Shown here: positions 1 to 8,273 of the stretch, piece after piece
Layout of the letters: the number at the start of each line of letters is the position of its first letter
How positions within the stretch are numbered: the stretch's first letter is position 1
Source: Fluoribacter dumoffii NY 23
GTDB taxonomy: Bacteria; Pseudomonadota; Gammaproteobacteria; Legionellales; Legionellaceae
Assembly: GCF_000236165.1 (NCBI RefSeq)
Contig: NZ_CM001373.1
Location: forward strand, 1,341,655 to 1,378,587
Direction: 5' to 3'
Length of the DNA: 36,933 nt
Notes under the pieces: generated by a model
The model's database searches: none
The model's input: the letters and a program-made list of their open reading frames with translations, nothing else
What the model was told of the DNA's origin: nothing
Made by a program: the position numbers and the translations under genes

Positions 1-799
1 CAGCAGCCGATTTCAATTGTATAGAAGGCTTGGGTAAACCCAAAATTGAAGGAAGCTTAAGTTTTTCATTATAAACAAGATCCCAACTGGCATCCTGTTC
101 ATGGATTGAGAATTCCTCATTATAAAAAAATGAGGGGGCAACCAGCTGCATTGCTGCATCAATGACTGCAGTTGGGGGGTTAATGTCAGCATAGATAAAG
201 GGTTTACCAGGACGAAGAATCCCCGCTTTTTCATATCCGATGGCATCAAGGGTGGTACCCAAATAATCCTGATGGTCGAAATCTACTGTAGTAATTATAG
301 ATAATTGTGCATCTACAATGTTTGTAGCATCCAACCGTCCTCCTAACCCTACTTCAAGAATTAGGATATCGAGGTAGTTTTTTTTGAAATACCACAATGC
401 CGCTAGTGTAGTCATTTCAAAATAAGTGAGGAAAATTTCACCGCGGGCTTCCTCAATAACACTAAAAGCCTGGCATAAATCTTCATCGGAAATAGGGGTT
501 AAATTAATGCGGATGCGTTCATTAAACTCAATGAGATGAGGTGAAGTATAAGTTCCTACCTTGTAACCGGCACCATGATAAATCGCCTCAAGGGCAGTTA
601 CAGTCGAGCCTTTTCCATTGGTTCCCCCAACAGTGATAACCGGACAAGCTGGAAGTTGCAAATCTAGCATTTTTGCAACTTCCATGATGCGTGACAAGCC
701 AAGGTGTATTTCTTGAATACTTCTATTTTCTAAATCATGTAACCATTCATCAATAGATCTCTTTTGAAGATCTACTGAAGAGGAGGCGTGCTTCGTCAA
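1..799 (-). CDS. folC: Folylpolyglutamate synthase / dihydrofolate synthase, N-terminal part (cut by window edge)
   Basis: FolC is a cytoplasmic Mur-ligase-fold ATPase that joins glutamate to dihydropteroate and adds further glutamates to folates. My reading of the minus strand is open from 799 to base 1, giving about 266 residues of a protein usually near 420-430, so the C-terminal part lies outside the window. The P-loop VGGTNGKGS is near residues 58-66, followed by TSPHL and the NERIRIN segment and by EVGLGGRLDATN, all FolC hallmarks. The only plausible start I see next to accD is TTG at 799, two bases past the accD stop. There is no strong Shine-Dalgarno and no nearby in-frame ATG, so the start is uncertain. 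It lies downstream of accD on the same strand and probably shares its transcript. Confidence 0.93.
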   Translation of the reverse strand, partial: MTKHASSSVDLQKRSIDEWLHDLENRSIQEIHLGLSRIMEVAKMLDLQLPACPVITVGGTNGKGSTVTALEAIYHGAGYKVGTYTSPHLIEFNERIRINLTPISDEDLCQAFSVIEEARGEIFLTYFEMTTLAALWYFKKNYLDILILEVGLGGRLDATNIVDAQLSIITTVDFDHQDYLGTTLDAIGYEKAGILRPGKPFIYADINPPTAVIDAAMQLVAPSFFYNEEFSIHEQDASWDLVYNEKLKLPSILGLPKPSIQLKSAA

Positions 800-800
800 T

Positions 801-1688
801 TTAATAGGAAGCGGCTTTGACAACTAAATCCCCTGCACCTTTGCGCGTTAATTTGGATATCAGCTCTGCAACCACAGGACGGATATCTTTTCGTTCAAGA
901 ATCATGTCAATGTGTCCATGTTCCAGCAAAAATTCACTGCGCTGAAATCCTTCGGGTAAGGTTTGTCTTACGGTTTGTTCAATTACTCTTGGACCTGCAA
1001 AGCCAATTAATGCATTGGGTTCAGCAATAATCACATCACCAAGGCTTGCAAAACTTGCTGAAACCCCTCCCATGGTTGGATCTGTCAAAACTACGATAAA
1101 GGGTAATCCTATTTCTGCAAACTTGGCCAAGGCTGCTGAAGTTTTGGCCATTTGCATTAATGAAAAAAGGCCTTCCTGCATGCGTGCACCACCGCTCGCT
1201 GTAAAACAGATATAGGGTCGTTGTTCTTTTGTTGCCGCTTCAATTGCACGAACGAACTTCTCCCCTACCGTAGCTCCCATGGAGCCTCCCATAAAATTAA
1301 ATTCAAAGGCGCCAACAACTACAGGTTGCTGCAACAAGGTTCCTTTGACAATAATCAAAGCCTCCTTCTCGCCGGTTGCTTTCTGTGCCTGAGAGATTCT
1401 GTCTTTATATTTTTTCGAGTCCCTGAATTTTAATCGGTCTTGAGGTTCTAGTGATGCTGCGATCTCTTCTTGGCCCCCCTCATCAAGAAATTGCTTGATG
1501 CGAACACGAGCCGATATCCTGTGATGGAAGTTACAGGAAGGACAAACCATTAAGTTTCTTTCCAGCTCCGTACTGTAAAGTACTTCATTACATCCTGAAC
1601 ATTTAAGCCATAAACCTTCAGGAACTCCTTTTTTTTGGGAAGAATCAGTGCTAACTCTTGAAGGTAATAGTTTTTTAAACCAACTCAT
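801..1688 (-). CDS. accD: Acetyl-CoA carboxylase carboxyltransferase subunit beta
   Basis: AccD pairs with AccA in the carboxyltransferase half of acetyl-CoA carboxylase, which makes malonyl-CoA for fatty-acid synthesis in the cytoplasm. The 295-residue product has the usual length. A four-cysteine zinc ribbon is seen near residues 30-52 (CSGC then CPSC), followed by the crotonase-like carboxyltransferase fold with [24 protein letters not shown] and [12 protein letters not shown]. The last two form the oxyanion-hole and acyl-CoA-binding region. The ATG at 1688 is preceded by an AGG-containing stretch and by a perfect TATAAT on the minus strand. Gene order accD-folC is conserved in gamma-proteobacteria, and the two genes are separated here by only one or two bases. 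Confidence 0.97.
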   Translation of the reverse strand: MSWFKKLLPSRVSTDSSQKKGVPEGLWLKCSGCNEVLYSTELERNLMVCPSCNFHHRISARVRIKQFLDEGGQEEIAASLEPQDRLKFRDSKKYKDRISQAQKATGEKEALIIVKGTLLQQPVVVGAFEFNFMGGSMGATVGEKFVRAIEAATKEQRPYICFTASGGARMQEGLFSLMQMAKTSAALAKFAEIGLPFIVVLTDPTMGGVSASFASLGDVIIAEPNALIGFAGPRVIEQTVRQTLPEGFQRSEFLLEHGHIDMILERKDIRPVVAELISKLTRKGAGDLVVKAASY

Positions 1689-1718
1689 AATTGGAACCTA
1701 GTATTATTGAATCATGAT

Positions 1719-1724
1719 ATTATA
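1719..1724 (-). promoter_or_regulatory. Probable accD -10 element
   Basis: The minus strand reads TATAAT here, about 30 bases upstream of the accD start codon. The region 16-17 bases upstream is T-rich and gives only a weak -35 match. A transcript from here would have a short leader of about 20 bases. This is inferred from consensus only. Confidence 0.45.
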
Positions 1725-1978
1725 CACAGAAAAAAATATTCTTAAATCCACATAAGCAGGAATGATTTTTTTCTTGGTGTCATCTGAATGCAGCTCTGCG
1801 GCATTAAAAAATAAGTGCTATAGGCTCCCCCAATGAATGTCGTAGAGGGACTATTTCAGGTATTTGAAATTAAGAAATGAAATAGTTATAAGATTGAAAT
1901 CATCTTGTTCAAAAAATACAACCTATTCATTTTAATCAAAATTTTTTTGATTTTTTTTAAAATAAACAAGCGGAAGCC

Positions 1979-2005
1979 TAAAGTTTTTCGTCCTTTGTCC
2001 GATAA
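1979..2005 (+). promoter_or_regulatory. Sigma-28 (FliA) promoter of flagellin
   Basis: TAAAGTTT at 1979-1986, an 11-base spacer, then TCCGATAA at 1998-2005. The enterobacterial FliA consensus is TAAAGTTT-N11-GCCGATAA, so 15 of 16 positions match. Transcription should start near 2012, leaving a leader of about 85 bases before the flagellin ATG at 2097, with a GAGGAGA ribosome site at 2083-2089. The rest of the 1689-2096 spacer is A/T-rich and shows no gene. Confidence 0.9.
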
Positions 2006-2096
2006 CATTTTCGAGTATGGTGAATTTGCAGGTAAAAGGAATTTGCCGAATCACAAATGTCCCAATCCAGGGATTCAGGTCTGAGGAGACTAAAAT

Positions 2097-3521
2097 ATGG
2101 CTCAAATTATTAATACGAACGTACCATCGTTAATTGCTCAGCGTAACTTATCTAAATCCAGTGACGCTATGGCTACAGCGATTCAGAGATTATCATCTGG
2201 CCTAAAAATTAATAGTGCGAAAGATGATGCTGCTGGACTCGCTATTACTACAAACATGACATCGCAAATTCGCGGTATGGACCAGGCAGTAAAAAATGCC
2301 AATGACGGTATTTCCCTGGCTCAGGTTGCTGAAGGTGCGATGCAAGAATCTACGGACATCTTGCAACGTATGAGAGAGCTAGCACTTCAATCTTCAAACG
2401 GAACCTACAGCCAAGCAAACCGCCAAGCTTTGCAAGATGAAGTAAACAATCTTTTGAATGAGATGGACAATATTGCTTACAGTACACAGTTCAATGGACA
2501 AACCCTATTGAATGGTTCGTATACTAATGCCTCACTGCAAATTGGTGCCAACGCGGGTGAAACCATTACCTTCTCGATAAACAGTATTGCCTCTTCAGAT
2601 ATAGGTCATATTGCTTATCAACAAGGAGCTGAAGTAAGTGGAAACGCCGCTACTGACATTACAATTGCTTTGGGCTCCAATGCAGCAGTCAATATTAGTT
2701 CCTCTGCAAACTATGTTGGTACAGCAAATGGTCAAGACAACACCTCTGCATTTGCCAAAGCAGCCGCAATCAATGCAGCAGGTATTTCTGGTTTGACCGT
2801 AACCGCCTCAACAATTGGTAGTGCTACCGTGGGTGCTATTGGTGGTGCAGCAGGAAATACATACAACCTGAGTATTAACGGCGTGGATGTATTTGTTAAC
2901 CAGGACGTTTCCACTGCATTAAGTAACGATGCACTTATGGGAGCAATAAACGCTGCAAGCGATCAAACTGGTGTTGTAGCCAAACTTAACGGCGGTACCA
3001 TGACCCTCACTGCTGCAGATGGAAGAAATATTGACGTCGTGGAAAGTGGTACTGGATTTACCGCAGGTACTAATGGATTGAGCGTCACAGGCGGCTCATT
3101 TGACGCAATTTTACGAGGAAATATCACTATTAGTGCGGATCAGGCCATTACCATAGGTGGAACAGCATCTGATATTGGTTTGGCAAGTAATATAAGCTTG
3201 GATACTCTGGGAGTTAATTCAGTAGATATTACTACCCAAGACGGCGCAGAAAAAGCTATATTGAGAATTAGTTCTGCCCTGGACCGCATTACTACCAACC
3301 GCTCTTCATTGGGTGCTTTGCAAAACCGATTGGATGCAACTGTGAATAACCTGCAAAACGTATCTGATAATATGTCTGCTGCACGCAGCCGTATTCAAGA
3401 TACTGATTATGCAGCAGAAATGGCAAATTTAACTAAAAACCAAATTCTGCAACAAGCAGGAACAGCAATGTTGGCTCAAGCAAATGCTTTGCCACAATCT
3501 GTTCTTTCCTTGTTGGGATAG
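2097..3521 (+). CDS. fliC: Flagellin
   Basis: This is the filament subunit, exported by the flagellar type III apparatus. The 474-residue protein has the conserved D0/D1 N-terminus (MAQIINTNV, then [22 protein letters not shown]) and the C-terminal D1/D0 helices ending in QSVLSLLG. The segment [15 protein letters not shown] near residues 89-103 matches the region of D1 that TLR5 recognises in other flagellins. The middle (about residues 170-370) is a Gly/Ala/Thr-rich variable domain containing a flagellin_IN-type motif ([35 protein letters not shown]). Legionella flagellin is about this length. It is transcribed from its own sigma-28 promoter and closed by a hairpin, so it is probably expressed well above the downstream flaG-fliD-fliS genes. 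The symbol flaA is used in Legionella literature. Confidence 0.97.
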   Translation: MAQIINTNVPSLIAQRNLSKSSDAMATAIQRLSSGLKINSAKDDAAGLAITTNMTSQIRGMDQAVKNANDGISLAQVAEGAMQESTDILQRMRELALQSSNGTYSQANRQALQDEVNNLLNEMDNIAYSTQFNGQTLLNGSYTNASLQIGANAGETITFSINSIASSDIGHIAYQQGAEVSGNAATDITIALGSNAAVNISSSANYVGTANGQDNTSAFAKAAAINAAGISGLTVTASTIGSATVGAIGGAAGNTYNLSINGVDVFVNQDVSTALSNDALMGAINAASDQTGVVAKLNGGTMTLTAADGRNIDVVESGTGFTAGTNGLSVTGGSFDAILRGNITISADQAITIGGTASDIGLASNISLDTLGVNSVDITTQDGAEKAILRISSALDRITTNRSSLGALQNRLDATVNNLQNVSDNMSAARSRIQDTDYAAEMANLTKNQILQQAGTAMLAQANALPQSVLSLLG

Positions 3522-3542
3522 TTATAGAAAAAGATGTAAGAA

Positions 3543-3580
3543 CCGAAATGCGGCTTTTGCCGCTTTTCGGCTTATTTTTA
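3543..3580 (+). terminator. Rho-independent-type terminator after flagellin
   Basis: CCGAAATGCGGC pairs with GCCGCTTTTCGG around a TTTT loop (3543-3570). It is a 12-position stem with one mismatch, followed by CTTATTTTTA. It lies 21 bases after the flagellin stop and would separate fliC from flaG-fliD-fliS. Confidence 0.75.
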
Positions 3581-3626
3581 TCCCAATGATTAAAGAGTTC
3601 GAACAATCAAGGGAAAGGAGTTAAAA

Positions 3627-3911
3627 ATGACTATGGAATCAATTCCTCCAGCAAACAATAAATTGCTACAGACAGAGTCCGTCAAACTAAAAGACAAAAA
3701 TATAAAGCCTTTGACGAAGTGTGCCACATCGGATCTCAATTTGGATATAGATGCGAAACAGGCCATTGATCATGCCACAGGCCTTTTGCAAACTATAGTC
3801 ACTGACAAAATATCGGATAAAATAATCCGCAAAATACCCTCTGACGAATATTTGCATTTACTGCACTTGCTTGACGGAATAATTAGTGGTTCTATAGATA
3901 AACATATTTGA
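3627..3911 (+). CDS. flaG: FlaG family flagellar protein
   Basis: A 94-residue protein between flagellin and the filament cap, the usual position for FlaG. The N-terminal half is polar and divergent. The C-terminal part, VTDKISDKIIRKIPSDEYL (about residues 58-76), matches the family signature of 'D-x-x-S/T-x-x-V/I-I-R-Q/K-I-P-x-E/D'. FlaG proteins are associated with control of filament length in other bacteria, but the mechanism is poorly defined. The ATG at 3627 has an AAGGAG ribosome site six bases upstream; a second ATG at 3633 is possible. It is shorter than most FlaG proteins, which run to about 110-130 residues. Confidence 0.8.
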   Translation: MTMESIPPANNKLLQTESVKLKDKNIKPLTKCATSDLNLDIDAKQAIDHATGLLQTIVTDKISDKIIRKIPSDEYLHLLHLLDGIISGSIDKHI

Positions 3912-3929
3912 TGCAGTTTATGGACAAAT

Positions 3930-3949
3930 GTAATTTCTGATGAAATTAC
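3930..3949 (+). other. Perfect hairpin just upstream of fliD
   Basis: GTAATTTC at 3930-3937 and GAAATTAC at 3942-3949 form a perfect 8-bp stem with a TGAT loop, in the 55-base gap between flaG and fliD. It ends about seven bases before the AAGGGA ribosome site of fliD. There is no T-tract, so it is more likely an mRNA-stability, translation-control or protein-binding element than a terminator. Confidence 0.5.
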
Positions 3950-3966
3950 CATGATAAGGGAAGATT

Positions 3967-5601
3967 ATGGGCCTATCAACTCCGGGTATTGGATCAGGTT
4001 TGGATATTAAAGGAATGGTTGAGGGTCTGGTAAAAGCTGACCTCATGCCTTTACAACTAAAGCATGATAAAAAGCTCAATTCGGTGACTATGGAATTGTC
4101 TGCTTTTGGACAATTAAAAAGTGCTATTTCCTCTTTTCAAACCACACTAAACACCCTGTCTTTGGCTAGTGAATTCAATAAAATGAATTGTCTGCTCAGT
4201 GAACCGGGATATATTTCCGCCTCTCTTACTGGCCAGGCAGATGAAGGTATCTATCAATTACAAGTCCAGCAACTTGCTCAATCACAAAGCCTTGCCAGTG
4301 GTTATTTCGCTAACAGCAGCACTTCAGTAGGCAGCGGTAGTATTACTATTAATTTTGGGACCTACAGTAACAGTAATACTACGTTCACGCCCAATGCAGC
4401 CGTTTCGCCCTTAACACTTAACATTAACGCGGGAAATGACAGCCTTACAGCAGTGCGGGATGCAATTAATGCTGCTAATGGAGGCGTTACTGCATCAATT
4501 GTACAAGATAGCCTTGGCTCAAGATTAACCCTAACCTCAACCGAAACAGGTGAAAACTACGCAATGCAAATTACGGGAAGCTTAACGTCCCTGAATTATG
4601 ATCCTACAACAAACAATACTGCATTAACCCAAACAATGGCTGCGCAAAACTGTTTAGTAAAAATTAACGGCTTAGTGCTCAATGAAAGCAGCAATCAGAT
4701 TGAAAATGCATTAGCAGGAATTAACCTCGATGTACAACAGGCTGATCCAAGTAAAACAATTACTTTAACAGTAAAAAAAGATGTCGATCACGTTAAGGGT
4801 TTAATCAATGATTTCGTAAAAAAATACAATGATTTTATGAAATTTCTTACCAACTTGACTGGTTTCGATATGGAAACCCGAAAAAAAGGGATTTTACAAG
4901 GTGATAACAAGCTCAGAGAGTTAAAAACAAATCTGTATAATTTGGCGACTAGCCCTTTAACCGCTACGGGTCCCATCCAAAGCCTTGCTGACCTTGGAAT
5001 TACCTCTGACAAACATGGTTTATTGGAAATTGACTCAGAAATGCTGGAAAAGGTAATTGATAACAATTATCCGTATATTGCTAACTTATTTGCAAAAAAA
5101 ATTAGCGCTACAGATCCAAACATTAAAATTAATTCATTAGACACGGAGGTCGCTTCAGGAGCATATGATGTCATATTAAGCGAATACACTCCTGGGGTAA
5201 GTATGTCAGGAACTATAGGCGGCATTCTTGCGAACTCCACAGATGGGATTACCCTAAACGGCACGGGTGACTTCAGTAGCTTATCGATAGATGTACTTTC
5301 AGGCCTGGTAGGAGCCAGAGGTCAAATCATCGTGAGTGACGGGTTAGCTTCTTTAATCGATGATTATTTGGGTTCTTTAATGGATGACGATGGTGAAATT
5401 GAAGAGAGAATAGACCGTTTGAATACTCAAGCAAAACAATTGGATGAAATGCAAGAGCAAATTAATGATCGAAGTGTTGCCCTGGAAAAAAGATATTATA
5501 AACAATGGAATGCAGTAGATTTGTTAATTGCACAAATGCAAAACACCAGTAATACACTCACCCAAATCTTGTCAAACTTACCCAAATTGAAAACCAAATA
5601 A
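3967..5601 (+). CDS. fliD: Flagellar filament capping protein (hook-associated protein 2)
   Basis: FliD forms the oligomeric cap at the filament tip and directs flagellin polymerisation. The 544-residue protein starts with the family signature (GLSTPGIGSGLDIKGMVEGLVKAD) and has the D0/D1 N-terminal coiled helices, a central beta-rich domain and a C-terminal domain ending in a long helix (RIDRLNTQAKQLDEMQEQIN through LLIAQMQNTSNTLTQILSNL). A flagellin_IN/FliD-type motif (NDSLTAVRDAINAANGGVTAS) is near residues 157-177. The ATG at 3967 follows AAGGGAAG closely. The gene sits in the usual order flaG-fliD-fliS, 14 bases before fliS. No oddity seen apart from a single cysteine-containing stretch (KMNCLLSEP) in D1. 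Confidence 0.96.
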   Translation: MGLSTPGIGSGLDIKGMVEGLVKADLMPLQLKHDKKLNSVTMELSAFGQLKSAISSFQTTLNTLSLASEFNKMNCLLSEPGYISASLTGQADEGIYQLQVQQLAQSQSLASGYFANSSTSVGSGSITINFGTYSNSNTTFTPNAAVSPLTLNINAGNDSLTAVRDAINAANGGVTASIVQDSLGSRLTLTSTETGENYAMQITGSLTSLNYDPTTNNTALTQTMAAQNCLVKINGLVLNESSNQIENALAGINLDVQQADPSKTITLTVKKDVDHVKGLINDFVKKYNDFMKFLTNLTGFDMETRKKGILQGDNKLRELKTNLYNLATSPLTATGPIQSLADLGITSDKHGLLEIDSEMLEKVIDNNYPYIANLFAKKISATDPNIKINSLDTEVASGAYDVILSEYTPGVSMSGTIGGILANSTDGITLNGTGDFSSLSIDVLSGLVGARGQIIVSDGLASLIDDYLGSLMDDDGEIEERIDRLNTQAKQLDEMQEQINDRSVALEKRYYKQWNAVDLLIAQMQNTSNTLTQILSNLPKLKTK

Positions 5602-5615
5602 TTGGAGCATGATTC

Positions 5616-6035
5616 ATGAAAAAGCCCTACCAACAAATAATAAATCAATACAAAACAATTGAGCTACAAACTCGTATTGATGCAGCCTCTCCCCACGAAT
5701 TAATTCATTTGCTGCTGCAAGGGGCCAGGACTCATATTGCCACTGCCCAGGGCAATATTGAACGTAAAGAAATTCAGGAAAAGGGAGAACATATCAGTAA
5801 AGCCTTAAGCATCATTGAAGGTTTAAAAACCAGCTTAAACCACGAACAAGGAGGCGAGATAGCCCAAAACCTGCTCCAATTATACGGACATATAGAATTT
5901 TTGTTGCTAAAGGCCAATCTTAATAATGACAAAGAATTGTTGGCCCAATCCAATTTACTCCTTGCACAATTGCATGAAGCATGGCAAAAAGTAGGCCCCA
6001 ACCATTCCGACTCGGACTCCTCACATTCTTCCTAA
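5616..6035 (+). CDS. fliS: Flagellin export chaperone
   Basis: FliS is a small helical cytoplasmic chaperone that holds the C-terminus of flagellin before export. The 139-residue product has the typical length and opening (YQQIINQYKTIELQTRIDAASPHELIHLLLQGA), where the conserved Y-x-x-x-x-V/I-x-x-A-x-P-x-x-L-I-x-x-L/M-x-x-G pattern can be read. The tail is Ser/Asp-rich and probably disordered. A TTGGAGC ribosome site precedes the ATG. It is the last gene of the flaG-fliD-fliS group; no fliT-like ORF follows. Confidence 0.95.
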   Translation: MKKPYQQIINQYKTIELQTRIDAASPHELIHLLLQGARTHIATAQGNIERKEIQEKGEHISKALSIIEGLKTSLNHEQGGEIAQNLLQLYGHIEFLLLKANLNNDKELLAQSNLLLAQLHEAWQKVGPNHSDSDSSHSS

Positions 6036-6050
6036 TTTTTTTAACCAAAA

Positions 6051-6097
6051 TTGTAGCCAGGATGTTTTCAGAAATACTCGAATTCTTCAGGCTACAA
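6051..6097 (+). terminator. Long-loop inverted repeat after fliS
   Basis: TTGTAGCC at 6051-6058 and GGCTACAA at 6090-6097 are a perfect 8-bp inverted repeat with a 31-base loop, starting 15 bases after the fliS stop. It may end the flagellar transcript. There is no clear T-tract and the long loop makes it a weak candidate. Confidence 0.4.
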
Positions 6098-6134
6098 AAC
6101 ATTCAAAAAAGCATTTTTATTGAGTGAGAAGTTC

Positions 6135-6152
6135 TTATTAAGTACTTAATAA
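6135..6152. promoter_or_regulatory. 18-bp perfect palindrome
   Basis: TTATTAAGTACTTAATAA is its own reverse complement over 18 bases. It lies 100 bases downstream of fliS and 180 bases upstream of the secreted-protein gene at 6333. A continuous palindrome with no loop fits a dimeric-repressor site better than an RNA hairpin. No known operator is recognised. Confidence 0.4.
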
Positions 6153-6332
6153 AAATCAGTTTGGCATCACCTCTGATAAGGGTTTTAACACATATTAAAT
6201 ACTGCAAAACTTTATTCTAAAAACCTTCAAAAAATACTGCAGGTTTGCAATTTTATGCTAGACTTTACCGAGTGGTTGCAGTGTATTCCACGCCGTGTTG
6301 TTTAAACATAAATCTAAGGAAGAAGATTAAAC

Positions 6333-6977
6333 ATGGAACAATTAAAATATACATTCGTAAAATCTACTCTTGTAATTGCTTTATTCGCATCAAGTTCTGC
6401 TTTTGCAGCTGGTGCTACAAGTGGACAACTCGTTATAATTAATGGCCTGAGCAATGTCGATGCTACTTCAGGCAACGCTGGAAGCACAGCCTCCGCGATA
6501 TCTGTAGTAGTATCAGACAGTACTGGACCCTGCTCCACTACTGCAACCGTTGCTTATAACGGTACAGTAACTGTCAAATGGTCTGCTTCCAATACCCATA
6601 GCTCAACTTCTTGTACTGGTATTAGTTCCGTAGCAATCACCCCTCTTAAAACAACAATTGGAACTATTTCAACAATAGTTTATGACAATGTAAGTACAAC
6701 AACAGTTCCTGCAACCACTGCAACTGGTCCTATAACCTATACACCGCCAACGACAACTTATGGCAACCTCGCCCTGATTGTCACTGGAACTGGCAACCCA
6801 AGCTCAGCAGTTACCGCATCTGCTACATCCTGGGGTATAGGTGCAGCCACAGCACCGGTTTTTGACACCAATAATGGTTCTCTAACTACTGTAGGTGTTC
6901 CTGGTGCTTCCGGTACCTATGGAATCAGAGCAGAAGAAATTATGAGACATTATGCCATTCAACCTTTTTTAGGATAA
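6333..6977 (+). CDS. Secreted Ser/Thr-rich protein, unrecognised
   Basis: I do not recognise this 214-residue protein. It opens with a clear Sec signal peptide: basic start, hydrophobic stretch STLVIALFASSSAFA, with cleavage expected around residue 26 before AGATSG. The mature part is very rich in Thr, Ser, Ala and Gly, has few charged residues and contains two cysteines (GPCSTT, SSTSCTG) that could form one disulphide. Beta-strand-like alternation (TATVAYNGTVTVKWSAS) suggests an all-beta secreted or surface protein. The end (IRAEEIMRHYAIQPFLG) has a different, more charged character. The ATG at 6333 follows TAAGGAAG. It stands alone between the flagellar cluster and the EnhA-like gene and is bracketed by dyads at 6135 and 6991. 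Surface or type II-secreted protein is an inference only. Confidence 0.75.
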   Translation: MEQLKYTFVKSTLVIALFASSSAFAAGATSGQLVIINGLSNVDATSGNAGSTASAISVVVSDSTGPCSTTATVAYNGTVTVKWSASNTHSSTSCTGISSVAITPLKTTIGTISTIVYDNVSTTTVPATTATGPITYTPPTTTYGNLALIVTGTGNPSSAVTASATSWGIGAATAPVFDTNNGSLTTVGVPGASGTYGIRAEEIMRHYAIQPFLG

Positions 6978-6990
6978 TGGTTTAAGATCC

Positions 6991-7056
6991 AAATCCTCGT
7001 ATAATTGTTTGGTCATTGAACTTAAATTCAATCTATCGAAAATTTTACGAGGATTT
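6991..7056 (+). repeat. 11-bp perfect inverted repeat with 44-base loop
   Basis: AAATCCTCGTA at 6991-7001 and TACGAGGATTT at 7046-7056 are exact reverse complements. The first arm begins 14 bases after the stop of the secreted-protein gene. A terminator normally has a short loop and a T-tract, and this has neither. It could be a structured 3' UTR or a paired protein-binding site upstream of the EnhA-like gene. Confidence 0.55.
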
Positions 7057-7204
7057 GTCTCAATAAGATTAAAGAATAATTTTGAAGTCTGCTTTCCTCG
7101 CGCCCTTATCATCCTTTCCATTCTTTTCTAATCAATGTATTCATTTTAAAGTTATTTTAAAAACTGCCGCTATAGAAATTACAATGGACCAAATTGAGAT
7201 CATT

Positions 7205-7939
7205 ATGAAAAGAATAAAATCAATAACAATCTCAATTGCTTTAATAACAATCAGTCAATTGACCTTTGCCCACATAAGGTATGGGGAAACTTTATGTAAT
7301 TCACCGGATTATTTTTGCATGAAAACCAAGCAGGGCGAAACCTGGGAAAAGCTATTCCCCAATGCTGAGGAACGCGATATGGTACGCCGAATTAATCGTA
7401 TGAACATTGCGTTACGTCCAGGCATGACTATAGCCGTACCCAAAAACATTGATCGCCTCACGATTTATGATGTTTCCCCTTTTCCAAGATATATTGATTC
7501 CCAAGGGGAAAAAACAATTTATGTAAGTCAGAAGAAACTCGCTTGGGCGGCCTATGACCAAGATGGTGAATTACTGTGGTGGGGACCAATTTCTTCAGGA
7601 ATTGGGAAGTGTCCGGGTGTAATAGGTGGTTGCAGTACGCCTTCCGGTTCATTTCGCGTGGTACGAAAACAGGATATAGACTGCGTATCTACCGTGTTTC
7701 CCAGAAGATCAGATGGTAATGACGGCGGTGCGTTAATGCCTTATTGCATGCATTTTTTTAGAGGTTATGCATTGCATGGGAGTTATGAGGTACCAGGATT
7801 TAGAGCAAGCCATGGTTGTGTCAGGATGTTTATTGAAGATGCCCGTTGGCTTAATGAAGAGTTTATTGACTTGCCGGGTGACGGCATGAAAGGTACCCGA
7901 GTGGTAATTGATTCTCCTGATGATCCCAATGAACAATAG
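7205..7939 (+). CDS. enhA: EnhA-like L,D-transpeptidase (YkuD) with LysM-like region
   Basis: Periplasmic YkuD-family enzyme expected to make 3-3 peptidoglycan cross-links or attach proteins to peptidoglycan. With the ATG at 7205 the product is 244 residues and starts with a signal peptide (ITISIALITISQLTFA, cut near residue 22). Residues about 38-80 resemble a LysM repeat (GETWEKLFPNAEERDMVRRI then RPGMTIAVP). The YkuD catalytic region is HGSYEVPGFRASHGCVRM, with His191 and Cys205 as expected active-site residues. The protein has seven cysteines, unusual for a YkuD domain and suggestive of disulphides. An upstream in-frame extension to TTG at 7082 would bury the signal peptide and is rejected; ATG 7184 is possible. 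In L. pneumophila, enhA (enhanced entry) lies in the same neighbourhood as the flagellin genes; the symbol is by similarity and position. Confidence 0.8.
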   Translation: MKRIKSITISIALITISQLTFAHIRYGETLCNSPDYFCMKTKQGETWEKLFPNAEERDMVRRINRMNIALRPGMTIAVPKNIDRLTIYDVSPFPRYIDSQGEKTIYVSQKKLAWAAYDQDGELLWWGPISSGIGKCPGVIGGCSTPSGSFRVVRKQDIDCVSTVFPRRSDGNDGGALMPYCMHFFRGYALHGSYEVPGFRASHGCVRMFIEDARWLNEEFIDLPGDGMKGTRVVIDSPDDPNEQ

Positions 7940-8273
7940 ACAAATTATAGTCAACCTGTTAATATTTTATATGGTGAAATTTATATATTTGTGTGATAAC
8001 GTTGCCTGTTGACTTTGTGATTTTAAAAACTGCTACAAGTGATGTTGGTTGTTATCAACCTAACCTGCAAGTTATTTTCAGTTTTTATTCAAAATAATAC
8101 TTCGATACTCACAAAGCGAATTTTAGGTGCGCTATGTTCAGAAAAAACGCGAGGCAAAAAGACTAAATTCCAGACCTCTTTTTCGATTGAAGACGTCTGG
8201 AAGCGTTTAGCCAGGGAAATCTTAAGCCCTCCTTTATGACTGAAGTAGTATTTACAGAATCAATTTCATCGTG
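7940..8273. other. 334-base gene-free spacer
   Basis: A/T-rich spacer between the EnhA-like gene and the MFS transporter. It holds a short hairpin (GGTTG-TTAT-CAACC, 8047-8060) and a 6-bp inverted repeat CCAGAC/GTCTGG (8170-8175 and 8195-8200). A GTG-started reading frame at 8039-8239 has no ribosome site and unusual composition, so it is not called. No clear promoter is seen. Confidence 0.6.

Noticed and set aside
4180..4210. Shared KMNCLL peptide in FliD and the 14331 orphan
   Set aside because: A seven-residue coincidence; flanking sequences do not align.
6160..6185. Sigma-54-like TGGCA element before the secreted-protein gene
   Set aside because: The required GC at -12 is replaced by GA, and the remaining match is weak.
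8039..8239. 66-residue frame in the spacer before the MFS gene
   Set aside because: GTG start, no ribosome site, no recognisable domain, and unusual composition; more likely chance.
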